NCBI GenBank assembly: GCA_008360975.2
Contig: CM039182.1
Coordinates: forward strand, 152,495,858-152,559,857
Direction of reading: 5' to 3'
From: Lichenostomus cassidix
Lineage: Eukaryota > Chordata > Aves > Passeriformes > Meliphagidae
Length of the DNA stretch: 64,000 bases
Below, one piece after another: positions 29,801 to 37,900 of this stretch. A program made the position numbers and the translations under genes. A model generated the notes under the pieces. It made no database searches. It saw nothing but the letters and a program-made list of their open reading frames with translations, and was not told where the DNA came from. How positions within the stretch are numbered: position 1 is the first letter of the stretch; each line of letters opens with the position of its first letter.

Positions 29801-30349
29801 GGGATCTGTGGGATTTACTTTATTCACAGGATTTATGGGATTTATGGATTTTTGGGATTCCTGGGATCTACAGGATTTACAGATTTATGGGATTCATGGG
29901 ATCCACAGGATTTAGGATTTTTGGGATTCACTGGATTCAAGGGATTTATGGGATTTAGGGCATTCACGGGATTTGTGGATCCCCAGGATTTACAGGATCA
30001 GATCCTTTTAGGGCTCCAGGGAAGGCAGCAGCATTTTTGGTGTGATTGGAGAGAATCCCAGAATTATCTGGGATTGCTTCCTTCCCGCTGGGCATTTTTG
30101 GGTTCCCTGAGCCATCAGAATTCTGGGAAATTCCGGGAAGTTCCAGGAAATTCCAGGAAATTCCGTGAAATTCCGACATTTCCCTCTCCCCGCAGCGACC
30201 TGCTGCAGAACGCGCTGCTGGTGCCGCTGAAGGTGCTCAAGGGCCACGCGAATTCCCTGGATCTGGGAGTTCTCCAGGTGCTTTTCCATCCCACCCAGCC
30301 CTGGATCTTCTCCTCGGGCGCCGACGGAACCATCCGGCTCTACACCTGA
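17679..30349 (+). CDS. BOP1: BOP1 ribosome biogenesis protein, 3' thirteen exons (last 616 residues)
   Basis: BOP1 forms the PeBoW complex with PES1 and WDR12 in the nucleolus and is needed for 28S and 5.8S rRNA maturation in the 60S subunit (established). Exons: 17679-17833, 19004-19121, 19214-19315, 20641-20853, 21467-21628, 22186-22266, 22543-22612, 23242-23374, 25304-25484, 26871-27159, 28044-28128, 29354-29461, 30196-30349. Together they are 1,851 nt, exactly 617 codons including TGA. The start DIRNTVGN corresponds to about residue 130 of the 746-residue human protein. The BOP1NT domain covers exons 1-6. WD40 repeats follow, for example [15 protein letters not shown] in exon 7, [11 protein letters not shown] in exon 8, [11 protein letters not shown] in exon 12 and [12 protein letters not shown] at the end. 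Exons encoding the acidic N-terminus lie left of the window. SCX is antisense in the preceding intron. Confidence 0.97.
17834..18250. repeat. CCATGGAAAACCCTGGGATAATGGGAGGTGA array
   Basis: About twelve units of 28-36 bp in the donor half of BOP1 intron 1 of the window. The last element GGGAGGTGA resembles a donor but does not match the exon 1 edge. Confidence 0.88.
18380..19003 (+). repeat. Array containing four decoy copies of BOP1 exon 2 acceptor and start
   Basis: Units of about 100-180 bp. Each has CCATCCCAGAATTCC sub-repeats plus TTCCCRCAGGAGAACNGTCC and AGGACC. Decoy exon starts are 18482, 18664, 18790 and 18900, and the true exon is 19004. Intervals shrink toward the exon (182, 126, 110, 104). 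Confidence 0.93.
19004..19121 (+). CDS. BOP1: BOP1 window exon 2
   Basis: Acceptor TTCCCGCAG at 18,995-19,003. The first G completes the Trp codon, then RTVQDRLTG, and the exon ends [11 protein letters not shown] before GTGAGG. Only this fifth copy of the repeated acceptor/exon edge continues into GGCGCTGACATC and a donor. The four upstream copies do not. Confidence 0.95.
19214..19315 (+). CDS. BOP1: BOP1 window exon 3
   Basis: Acceptor TTTTCCCAG, then 34 codons ([20 protein letters not shown], followed by [14 protein letters not shown]), then donor GTGGGA. The intron before it is only 92 bp, one of the few here without a minisatellite. Confidence 0.96.
19316..20120. repeat. GATGAGGAGAATGGGAAAGATCCCAATGG array
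   Basis: About twenty-five units of 26-33 bp starting right at the exon 3 donor. The unit core GGGAAAATCCCAATGGGAT is purine-rich on the sense strand. The exon end GAGAAGGTGGGAATTCC resembles the unit, so the donor may be its seed. Confidence 0.88.
20150..20640 (+). repeat. Array containing five decoy copies of BOP1 exon 4 acceptor and start
   Basis: CTCCCAGGTCTCCAAGCTGG, then TCCAYGCCRTCAARAYGGG, at exon-like starts 20198, 20260, 20389, 20465 and 20558, alternating with TTTTCCCACTTTTCCC. Two (20260, 20558) extend to GGCTGGATCCAACCTTGG, and 20465 carries GGGTTAGATCC (in-frame TAG). Confidence 0.94.
20641..20853 (+). CDS. BOP1: BOP1 window exon 4
   Basis: Acceptor CTGTCCCCAG, then [19 protein letters not shown] through [20 protein letters not shown] and on to [12 protein letters not shown], 71 codons, phase 0 at both ends, donor GTGCGC. 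It is the only one of six similar exon-start copies that reads past GGCTGGATCCAGCC into conserved BOP1NT sequence. Confidence 0.96.
20880..21365. repeat. GGTTTGGAGTTGTTTTTCTGGAGAATTTGGGG array
   Basis: About nine 50- to 55-bp units, G/T-rich on the sense strand, in the donor part of BOP1 intron 4. Confidence 0.9.
21467..21628 (+). CDS. BOP1: BOP1 window exon 5
   Basis: Acceptor CCGTCAG, 54 codons from [14 protein letters not shown] to [14 protein letters not shown], donor GTAACT. A second copy of the last 44 nt plus donor lies 97 bp downstream (21,682-21,731). Using it would add 97 nt and shift the frame, so 21,628 is taken as the end. Confidence 0.96.
21640..22110. repeat. AAAATGGGGAAAAATGGG array with one exon 5 edge copy
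   Basis: Purine-rich 6- to 15-bp units. The duplicate of exon 5 end and donor lies at 21,682-21,731. Confidence 0.92.
22186..22266 (+). CDS. BOP1: BOP1 window exon 6
   Basis: Acceptor TTTTTCTCCCGCAG, 27 codons [20 protein letters not shown] then FPTTQAL, donor GTGAGG. Phase 0 at both ends. It is the end of the BOP1NT region leading into the propeller. Confidence 0.96.
22543..22612 (+). CDS. BOP1: BOP1 window exon 7 (first WD40 strand set)
   Basis: Acceptor TTTTTTCCCAG, then [20 protein letters not shown] and LVS plus one base of a Gly codon, donor GTATGG. The GH dipeptide and the LVSG end are the standard opening of a WD40 repeat. Confidence 0.96.
22670..23241. repeat. GGGAATGGGAATGG array turning into ATTCCCACC at 23,155
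   Basis: About 480 bp of GGGAAT/GGGATG hexamer-like units, then 85 bp of the complementary ATTCCCACCATTCCC type leading to the exon 8 acceptor. The switch is at about 23,153 (GGGATGGGATTCCCATTCCC). Confidence 0.92.
23242..23374 (+). CDS. BOP1: BOP1 window exon 8 (WD40)
   Basis: Acceptor CATCCCTCAG. Two bases complete Gly, then [20 protein letters not shown] and on to [16 protein letters not shown]. It ends in phase 2 before GTGAGT. It contains a textbook WD40 DDGTLRLW strand. Confidence 0.96.
23380..24350. repeat. AGAATTCCCAAATTTCCC and TTATTCCCACTTTATTCCC arrays
   Basis: First part 23,385-23,880, including CCTCCCCGTGTGAGTATTCCC units that copy GTGTGAGT, the exon 8 donor, at about 23,550, 23,640 and 23,826. 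The second part is T/C-rich. On sense it is C-rich throughout, an exception to the G-first polarity. Confidence 0.85.
24351..25303 (+). repeat. Array with six decoy copies of BOP1 exon 9 start, plus two degenerate ones
   Basis: Full decoys start at 24736, 24829, 24927, 25027, 25119 and 25211, each TTCCCCAGGGATGAGCGYGC followed by CTGCTGAACCCCGGGCTGGG, about 55 nt of exon. Degenerate ones (CAGGGATGATCATACTCCTG and CAGGGATGATTGCGCTCTCC) lie at 24354 and 24504. Unit about 92-100 bp. Confidence 0.95.
25304..25484 (+). CDS. BOP1: BOP1 window exon 9
   Basis: Acceptor TTTCCCATAG. One base completes Val, then [20 protein letters not shown] and on to [13 protein letters not shown], donor GTGGGG. It is the last of seven near-identical copies of the exon start. 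Only this copy continues CTCTCCAGCACAGATCAG. Four of the six decoys read CTC TAA, an in-frame stop, at the divergence point. It uses the less common TAG acceptor, whereas most decoys have CAG. Confidence 0.94.
25485..25830 (+). repeat. Array with three decoy copies of BOP1 exon 9 end and donor
   Basis: CTGGTCCTRGAGCAYGGCAA followed by GGTGGGG recurs with donors at 25558, 25634 and 25753. The true donor is 25485. The spacer is GGGATTTGGGATTTCTGGGA. Confidence 0.94.
25850..26870 (+). repeat. Array with ten decoy copies of BOP1 exon 10 start
   Basis: CCCAGGCGGTGACGCAGGTG then ACGTGGCACGGCAAGG at exon-like starts 25911, 26003, 26086, 26183, 26285, 26386, 26479, 26581, 26695 and 26789. Four of them extend to GGGCGACTACTGACATCC or GGGYGACTGCTGACATYC. 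Spacer is ATTCCCAATCCCATAAATCCC. Period about 80-115 bp. Confidence 0.96.
26871..27159 (+). CDS. BOP1: BOP1 window exon 10 (largest exon)
   Basis: Acceptor TCGTTCCCAG, then [20 protein letters not shown] and on through [18 protein letters not shown] to [10 protein letters not shown], ending in phase 1 before GTGAGG. It is the only one of eleven edge copies that continues past GACTACTGG. The first residue is Ala (GCG), where I recall Pro in human. Two decoy copies upstream read CCG. Confidence 0.95.
27160..28000 (+). repeat. Array with four full decoy copies of BOP1 exon 10 end and donor
   Basis: GGATCTCCAGCATGGCTGTG then CACCCCGGAGGTGAG, with donors at 27274, 27376, 27468 and 27580. Shortened copies (AATTCYGGAGGTGAGGAGAA) recur near 27740, 27820 and 27950. 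Spacer is GGGAATCCCAAAGGGAATC. Confidence 0.95.
28044..28128 (+). CDS. BOP1: BOP1 window exon 11 (WD40)
   Basis: Acceptor TTTTTCCCAG. Two bases complete Gly, then [20 protein letters not shown] and TRPYKLL plus two bases of Arg, donor GTGAGT. It encodes the conserved GSYDSKLxWFD propeller strand. Confidence 0.96.
28129..28790. repeat. CCCAGATTATCCC and GTTTATCCCGTTTTTTCC arrays
   Basis: TTATCCCAAATTATCCC units (28,240-28,550) grade into TGTTATCCCNNTTTTCCC units leading toward exon 12. Confidence 0.88.
28791..29353 (+). repeat. Array with four decoy copies of BOP1 exon 12 start
   Basis: GGCACCATCGCCGCGCTCTC then CGCAGCGTCGCTTTCC, exon-like starts near 28798, 28942, 29056 and 29160. The 28942 copy has lost its AG (CCTGGACACC). 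Spacer is TTATCCCGTTTTTCCCATTT. Confidence 0.94.
29354..29461 (+). CDS. BOP1: BOP1 window exon 12 (WD40)
   Basis: Acceptor TTCCCCACAG. One base completes Arg, then [20 protein letters not shown] and [15 protein letters not shown] plus AA of an Asn codon, donor GTATGG. Both edges of this exon are copied into the adjoining introns. Confidence 0.95.
29462..30000 (+). repeat. GGGATTTGTGGGATTTATGG array with two decoy copies of BOP1 exon 12 end
   Basis: GGAACTGTGATCGTCTGCCA then TGGGATGGTCTACAAGTACG with donors at 29574 and 29698. The rest is heptamer-like GGGATTT. Confidence 0.94.
30196..30349 (+). CDS. BOP1: BOP1 terminal exon
   Basis: Acceptor CTCCCCGCAG. One base completes Asn, then [20 protein letters not shown] and on to [10 protein letters not shown] and TGA at 30,347-30,349. 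The C-terminal IRLYT matches the human IRLFT. The last coding nucleotides and stop are copied downstream. Confidence 0.97.
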
Positions 30350-30515
30350 CCTTCCCGACGGGATTCCCGCGGGAATCGCCGGGAAAATCCACCTGGAGAG
30401 GAGATCCTGCGGAAATTCTCGTTGGAAATCCACCTGGAGAGGAATTCCCTCTGGAATTCTCATTGAAAATCTGCCTGGAGAGGAATTCCTGCTGGAATTC
30501 TCATTCCCAGAGCTC

Positions 30516-30521
30516 AATAAA
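30516..30521 (+). terminator. BOP1: First BOP1 poly(A) signal
   Basis: AATAAA in the context AGAGCTCAATAAAGGG, 167 nt after the stop and followed by T-rich sequence. It is the first of seven such signals and the most likely main cleavage signal because it is closest to the stop. Confidence 0.75.
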
Positions 30522-30549
30522 GGGTTTATTTTGGAATTTTCCGTGTCTT

Positions 30550-31280
30550 GAATTCTCCATTCCCAAATTTCCCCATCCCATTCCCCTCTCCTGGATTTCT
30601 GGCACCATCCAGCTCTACACCTGACCTTCCCAACGGGATTCCCGCGGAATTCTCATTCCCAGAGCTCAATAAAGGGATTTTTTGGGAATTTTTGTGTCCT
30701 GAATTTCCCATTCCATTCCCATTCCTGGATTTCTGGCACCATCCAGCTCTACACCTGACCTTCCCGACGGGATTCCCGTGGAATTCTCATTCCCAGAGCT
30801 CAATAAAGGGTTTATTTTGGAATTTTCCATGTCTTGAATTCTCCATTCCCGAATTTCCCAATCCCATTCCCATCTCCTGGATTTCTGGCACCATCCAGCT
30901 CTACACCTGACCTTCCCGACGGGATTCCCACAGAATTCTCATTCCCAGAGCGCAATAAAGGGTTTATTTTGGATTTTCCGTGTCCTGAATTCTCAGTTCC
31001 TCAGTTTCCCCATTCCACTCCCATCCCTGGATTTCTCGGATTCTTTGGGATTCCCAGAGCTCAATAAAGGCTTTTTATTTTGGATTTTCCGTGTCCTGAA
31101 TTCTCCATTCCTGAGTTTCCCAATCCCATTCCCATCCTTGGATTCCCAGGATCCTTTGGAATTCTCATTCCCAGAGCTCAATAAAGGATTATTTTTGGGA
31201 TTTTCCATGTCCTGAATTCTCCATTCCTGAATTCCCAAATCCCATTCCCATCCCTACATTCCCAGGGCTCAATAAAAGCT
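30550..31280 (+). repeat. Tandem array of terminal-exon and poly(A)-signal copies
   Basis: About six further units carry AATAAA at 30668, 30802, 30954, 31063, 31180 and 31271, each in CCAGAGCTCAATAAAGG-like context. The first three units also carry a copy of the BOP1 coding end and stop (ACCATCCAGCTCTACACCTG, then A, around 30,603, 30,740 and 30,889). Later units have lost it. Unit length is about 110-150 bp. Confidence 0.9.
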
Positions 31281-31554
31281 TTTTTGGGATACATTTCCAG
31301 GTTTTTTGTGTCCCGAATTCCCCACATTCCCCCATCCCTCAGTGTCCCCATCCCCACATTCCCAAGTTTCCCAATCCCATCCCCACACTCATTCCCGGGA
31401 TCCTCCAGGATCGGAATTCTCACTCCCAGACCTCAACCAAGGCTTTTTTGGGATACAATTCCAGCTCTTCGCGTCCCAAATTCCCCACATTCCCGAGTTT
31501 CCCCCAAACCTGGCGCCATCCCACAATTCCCGAGCGGCACGGGGAGCCAAAAGC

Positions 31555-31560
31555 TTTATT
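31555..31560 (-). terminator. MROH1: MROH1 poly(A) signal
   Basis: TTTATT on the plus strand gives AATAAA on the minus strand, 286 nt after the MROH1 TGA and in a single-copy context (AGCTTTATTTAAAAATAG). The segment between it and the stop (31,561-31,845) is the inferred 3' UTR and includes a short GGAT run near 31,754. Confidence 0.7.
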
Positions 31561-31845
31561 TAAAAATAGCACTCTGTGGGGGCAGCTGGGAATTCCCGAA
31601 ATTCTGGGAATTCCCGGAATTCTGGGAATATTCCCGTCGGGAAGCAGCAGAGCAGGATCGGGACGGATTGAGTTCCGTCCAAATCCCGAAATTCCGGCCG
31701 TTTTCCCACTTTTCTCACTCCCGAGGAAGAAGGTGCTGGAAGACTTCCCACGGATGGATGGATGGATGGAACCTCCACCGGTATTGCTGAGCGGAATTCC
31801 CGGAATTTTTCCCCAGGAATTTTTCCTGGGAATTTTCCCCGGGAT

Positions 31846-31931
31846 TCACAGGAGGCGGACGAGGCGCCCCAGAGCTTCGGCGACTTTGATCCTCACGGCG
31901 GGAATCGGATCCTTCAGGAGCAGCTTCAGGG
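31846..31931 (-). CDS. MROH1: MROH1 terminal coding exon
   Basis: Acceptor CTGCCCTTCCAG. Two bases complete Ala, then LKLLLKDPIPAVRIKVAEAL and GRLVRLL and TGA. The human C-terminus is ILLKDPAPEVRTRAAEALGR followed by LVKLA, so this is the full end of the protein. Confidence 0.96.
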
Positions 31932-34900
31932 CTGGAAGGGCAGAGCAGGGGTTGGGATTTGGGGATTTGGGGATTTGGGATTTGGGGATTTGGGATTTGG
32001 GATTTTGGGATTTTGGGATTTGGGATTTGGGGATTGGGGATTTTGGGATTTGGGATTTGGGGATTTGGGGATTTGGGATTGGCAATGATCAATCCTAATC
32101 CCAATCAATAATCTATTTCCCAGTCAAACCCCAAATCCTGGGATTGGCAATAATCAATCCTAACCCAAATCAAAAATCAATTTCCCTGTCAATCCCCAAA
32201 TCCTGGGATTCACAATGATCAATTCTAATCAATAATCAATTTTCCTATCAATCCCCAAATCCTGGGATTAGCAACAATCAATCCCAATCAATAATCAATT
32301 TCCTTATCATTCCAAATCAATATCCAATAATCAATTTCCCTGGCGATCCCCAAATCTTGCAACTGGCAACAATCAATCCCAGTCAATAATCAATAATCAG
32401 TTTCCCTGGCAATCCCCAAATCCCGGGATTGGTAATAATCAATACCAATCAGTAATCAATATTCAATTCCCCTGTCAATCCAGAAATCCTGGGATTGGCA
32501 ACAATCAATCCCAATCAATAATCAATTTCCCTGTAAATTCCAATCCCAATCAATAATCAATTTCCCTGCCAATCTCCAAATCCTGGGATTGACAACAACC
32601 AATCCAATCAATAATCAATAATCAATTTCCCTGGCGATCCCCAAATCCTGGGATTCACAATGATCAATTCTAATCAATAATCAATTTTCCTGTCATTCCC
32701 CAAATCCTGGGATTGGCAACAATCAATCCCAATCAATAATCAATAATCAATAATCAATTTCCCTGGTAAACCCCAAATCCTGCAATTGGCAATAATGAAT
32801 CCCAATCAATAATCAATAATTTCCCTGTCAATCCCTAAATCCTGAGATTGGCAACAATCAATCCCAATCAATAATAATCAATTTCCCTGTCAATCCCAAT
32901 CAATAATCAATAATCAATTCCCCTTTCAATCCCCTAATCCCGATGAGAATAAAATCCACATTTTTTTGGGAACAAATCCACAAAATCCCGGCAGCTCTGG
33001 GATTTGGGATTTGGGAATTGGAGAATCCCAAAAAATCCTGGATTTCATCCCAAAACAAATCCCATGGAATTTCCTCCTCCCTTTCCCCATTCCGGGAAAA
33101 ATTCCAACTCCTTTTTCCGAGCTTTTTTCCAAGTTTTTTCTACGTTTTTTTTCCGGTAGCTCAGTTTACTTAACCCACAAATCCTTTGGGATTTTCCCTC
33201 ATTCCAGAGGTTTTCAATCCCACAAATCTTTTGGGATTTTCCCTCATTCCGGATTTTCCAGTTCCCCCAAATCCCTCGGGATTTTCCCTCATTCTCTATT
33301 TTCCAGATCCCCCAAATCTTTTGGGATTTTCCCTCATTCCAGAGGTTTTCAATCCCACAAATCTTTTGGGATTTCCCCTCATTCCTGAGGTTTGCAATCC
33401 CCCAAATCCCTCGGCATTTTCCCTCATTCCAGATCCCCCAAATCTTTTGGGATTTCCCCTCATTCCCTATTTTTCAGATCCCCAAATCCTTTGGGATTTT
33501 CCCTCATTCCAGAGGTTTTCAATCCTATAGGATTTTCCCTCATTCCAGAGGTTTTCAATCCTATAGGATTTTCCCTCATTCCAGAGGTTTTCAATCCCCC
33601 AAATCCCTCGGGATTTTCCCTCATTCCCTATTTTCCAAATCCTTTGGGATTTTCCCCCATTCCCGATTTTCCCGACCCCCCAGATGCCCCAAATCCCCCA
33701 AATCCTTCCCCCACCCCACTCCAGCTCCCCCAGTGGCCCCAAACCGCTGGAATCTCTCCCAGCCAACGGAAAAACCACTTTTTCCCTTTTTTAGAGTTTT
33801 TCGCGGCTCCCCTTGGAAAAGTTCCGGAACTTTCCGGGCTCCGATCCATCCCGGTGAGGTCATCGGGAGAGAGGGAAAAAATCCCAAAAAATCCAGGAAA
33901 GTGACTTCACCCCGTTTAAAGGGACCCGAACGGGATTTTTTGGGGATTTTTGGGATCCTAAATCCCGAAATTCCCACTGTGGAGTATTTCTGGATTTGGG
34001 ATATTTGGGATTTTCCTGGATTTCCCCATGGGATGTGGGAATTCCTTGGGATGATCCTGATCCCAAAATCCCGAGAGTTCCAGGATCATCCCAGCCAGGA
34101 ATTTTTGGGATTTTTGTTTTCCTTTTGGGATTGGTTTTTTTCTTTTGTGTTTTTTTGTTTTTTCTTTTGGGATTTTCTTCTTTTGGGATTTTTTCTTCTG
34201 TGTTTTTTTTTAATTTTTGTTTTCCTTTTGGGATTTTTATTTTTCTTTTGGGGTTTTTGTTTTTCTCTTGGGATTTTTTTTTTCTTTTTGGGATTTTGTT
34301 TTTTCTGTTGTGGTTTTTTTTTTTTTTTGTTTTTCTTTTGGGATTTTTGTTTTTCTTTTGTAGTTTTTTTTATTATTTTTATTTTCCTTTTGGGGTTTTT
34401 GTTTTTTCTTTTGTGTTTTTTTTTATTTTTATTTTTCTTTTGGGGTTTTTGTTTTTCTTTTGGGGTTTTTATTTTGCTTTTGGGGTTTTAGTTTTACTTC
34501 TGGGATTTTTTTTTTAAATTTTTATTTTTCTTTTGGGATTTTCGTTTTTCTTCTGGGATTTTTTTTTTTTTTTGATTTTCCCTCAAACCCTAATTATTGG
34601 GATTCTCCATCCCGAATTTTCTGGGAATTTTGGGAATTCTCACTCACCTGAGATGAGCTCATCCAGATCCACCTGCTGGCCTTGCTCCTCATCCACATGA
34701 AGCACCAGAAATCCTAAATGGGAATTTCGGGATTTGGGATTGGGAATTGGGAATTTGGAAAATCCCTCGGAATTCCTGACCCCAAATGACAAATTTTCCC
34801 TAAAAAACCCAAAAATTATTCCCAAAAACCTCATCCAAAATATCCCACGGGAAAATAAATTCCCTAAAAACCCCAAAATTATCCCAAAAAAACCATTCAA

Positions 34901-37900
34901 AATATCCCACAGGGAACATATTTCTTAAAAACCCCAAATTTACCCCAAAATTACTCCAAAAATGGTTGAAACTTACTCCGAAAATGGCCAAAAATGACCC
35001 CAAAAATGACCCCAAAAATGGCCAAAAATAACCCAAAATGGCCAAAGTTACCCTAAAACTGGCCCCAAAATGACCCCAAAATGGCCCAAAATGGCTCAAA
35101 ATGACCCCAAAATGACCCAAAATTACCCCAAAATGGCCCAAAATGACCCCAAACTGACCCAAAATGACCCAAAATGGCCCAAAATGACCCCAAACCAACC
35201 AAAACCACCCCGAAGTCCCCTGGGGCCACCAGGAGCAATGTCACCCCCTGGTGGCAGAAGTCCCTGCAGTGTCCCCATGGTGTCCCCAAGGTGTCCCCAA
35301 GGTGTCCCCAAGTCCCTCACTGATGAACATGGAAACCCCAATGTCACTGATGTCACTCCCGGTGACAAAGGCCACCCACAGTGGCCCCATGATGTCCCCA
35401 GGTTGTCCCCAGGTTGTCCCCATGGAGTCCCCATGTCCCTGCAGTGTCCCCATGGTGTCCCCATGGTGTTCCCAAGTCCCTCACTGATGAACATGGAGAC
35501 CCCAGTGTCACTGATGTCACTCCCGGTGACAAAGGCCACCCACAGTGTCCCCATGATGTCCCCATGATGTCCCCAGGTTGTCCCCATGGTGTCCACATGT
35601 CTCTGCAGTGTCTCCAAGATGTCCCCAGCTTGTCCCCAAGGTGTCCCCAAGTCCTTCATTGATTAACATGGAAACCCCAAAGTCAATGATATCCCTCCTG
35701 GTGACAAAGGCCACCCACAGTGTCCCCATGATGCCCCCAGGTTGTCCCCACGGTGTCCCCATGATGTCCCCCAAGGTGTCCCCACTGTGTCCGTCACCGA
35801 TGAACATGGAGATCTCCAATGTCAATGATGTCCCCTGGTGACAAAGGCCACCCCAGGTTGTCCCCAAGGTGTCCCCAGGTCCCTGCAGTGTCCCCACAGT
35901 GTCCCCAAGGTGTCCCCAAGTCCCTCACCGATGAACATGGAGAACCCCAGTGTCACTGATGATGTTCCTGGTGACAAAGGCCACCCCAAGATGTCCCCAA
36001 GGTGTTCCCATGACATCCCCATGGTGACCCCAATGTCCCCACAGTGTCCCTGTGTCCCTGAAGTGTCCCTGCGGTGTCTCCAAGGTGTCTCCATGGTGTC
36101 CCTGCAGTGTCACCATGATGTTCCCATGGTGCCCCCATGATGTCCCCTGGTTGTCCCCAAGGTGTCCCCAAGTCCCTCACCGATGAACATGGAACCCCGA
36201 GGTCAATGATGATGACGTCCCTCCTAGTGAGAAAGGCCACCCCACAGTGTCCCCATGATGTCCCCACAGTGTCCCCAAGGTGTCCTCATGTCCCCACAGT
36301 GTCCCCATGATGTCCCCACAGTGTCCCCAAGGTGTCCTCATGTCCCTGCAGTGTTCCCATGATGTCCCCAAGGTGTCCCCGAGTCCCTCACTGATGAACA
36401 TGGAGACCCCAATGTCACTGATGTCCCTTTGGTGACAAAGGCCACCCCACAGTGTCCCCATGGTGTCCCCATGATGTCCCCAAGGTGTCCCCATGATGTC
36501 CCCAAGCCCCTCACTGATGAACATGGAAACCCCCAATGTCAATGATGTCCCCAAGGTGTCCCCATGGTGTCCCCAAGGTGTCCCCATGATGTCCCCAAGG
36601 TCCCTCACCGATGAACATGGAAACCCCCAATGTCAATGATGTCCCCAAGGTGTCCCCAAGGTGTCCCCAAGGTGTCCCCATGATGTCCCCAAGGTGTCCC
36701 CAAGGTGTCCCCAAGGTCCCTCACCGATGAACATGGAAACCCCCAATGTCCATGATGTCCCCCTGGTGACAAAGGCCACCCCACAGTGTCCCCAAGGTGT
36801 CCCCATGATGTCCCCAAGGTGTCCCCAAGGTCCCTCACCGATGAACATGGAAACCCCCAATGTCAATGATGTCCCCAAGGTGTCCCCAAGGTGTCCCCAT
36901 GATGTCCCCAAGGTGTCCCCAAGGTGTCCCCAAGGTGTCCCCACGGTGTCCCCAAGCTCCTCACCGATGAACATGGCCGCCGCTGCCCGCAGCTCCCGCC
37001 AGGAGCTCTTGAAGTAGAAGAGGTTGGTGGAGATGAGGCGATTGAGCAGCGAGGGGTGGCTGCGCATCTGGGGACAGCGGGGACAGCAGGGGACGTTGGG
37101 GATATTGGGAGATGTTGGGGGATATTGGGGACTTTGGGGATATTGGTGACATTGCAGACAGTGGAGACATTTGGGACAATGGGGATATTGGGGACATTGG
37201 GGACAGTGGAGACATTTGGGACATTGGGGATATTGGGGACATTGGGGATGTTTGGGATGTTGGGGACATTGGGGACACTGGGGACATTGGGGACATTGGG
37301 GATATTGGGGACATTGGGCACATTAGGATGTTGGGGACATTGGGGATATTGGGGATATTGGGAACATTGGGAACATTGGGGACATTGGGGGCATTGGGGG
37401 AACATTGTGGGCACATTGGGGGACATTGAGGATATTGGGGACATTGGGGGACATTGGGGGATGTTGGGGGATATTGGGGGATATTTTTCCATCTCCACAT
37501 TCCCACGTCCCCTGGGTGTCCCAACCCCAATCCCAATCCCACAATCCCAATCCCAATCCCAATCCCAATCCCACAATCCCAATCCCATTACCAGGTATTT
37601 GCAGACATCATTGATAAATTCCCCATAGTGCAATCCCATATCCTCCCGCAGGTGATTCCCAATCCCACAATCCCAATCCCAATCCCACAATCCCAGCCCC
37701 AATCCCATTACCAGGTACTTGCAGACATCGTTGAGGAACTCCCCATAATGCAATCCCATATCCTCCCGCAGGTGATTCCCAAACATTTCCCAATCCCACA
37801 ATCCCAATCCCAATTCCAATCCCACAATCCCTCAATCCCAACCCCAATCCCATTACCAGGTATTTGCAGACGTCATTGATGAACTCCCCATAGTGCAATC

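Noticed and set aside
31950..32090. Interstitial telomere repeat
   Set aside because: The unit is GGGATTT/GGGGATTT, not TTAGGG, and fits the general G-rich intron arrays.
35226..36964. CRISPR-like array (regular repeats with spacers)
   Set aside because: Vertebrate context. Spacers are themselves repeats, units vary in length, and the repeat contains an exon donor edge.
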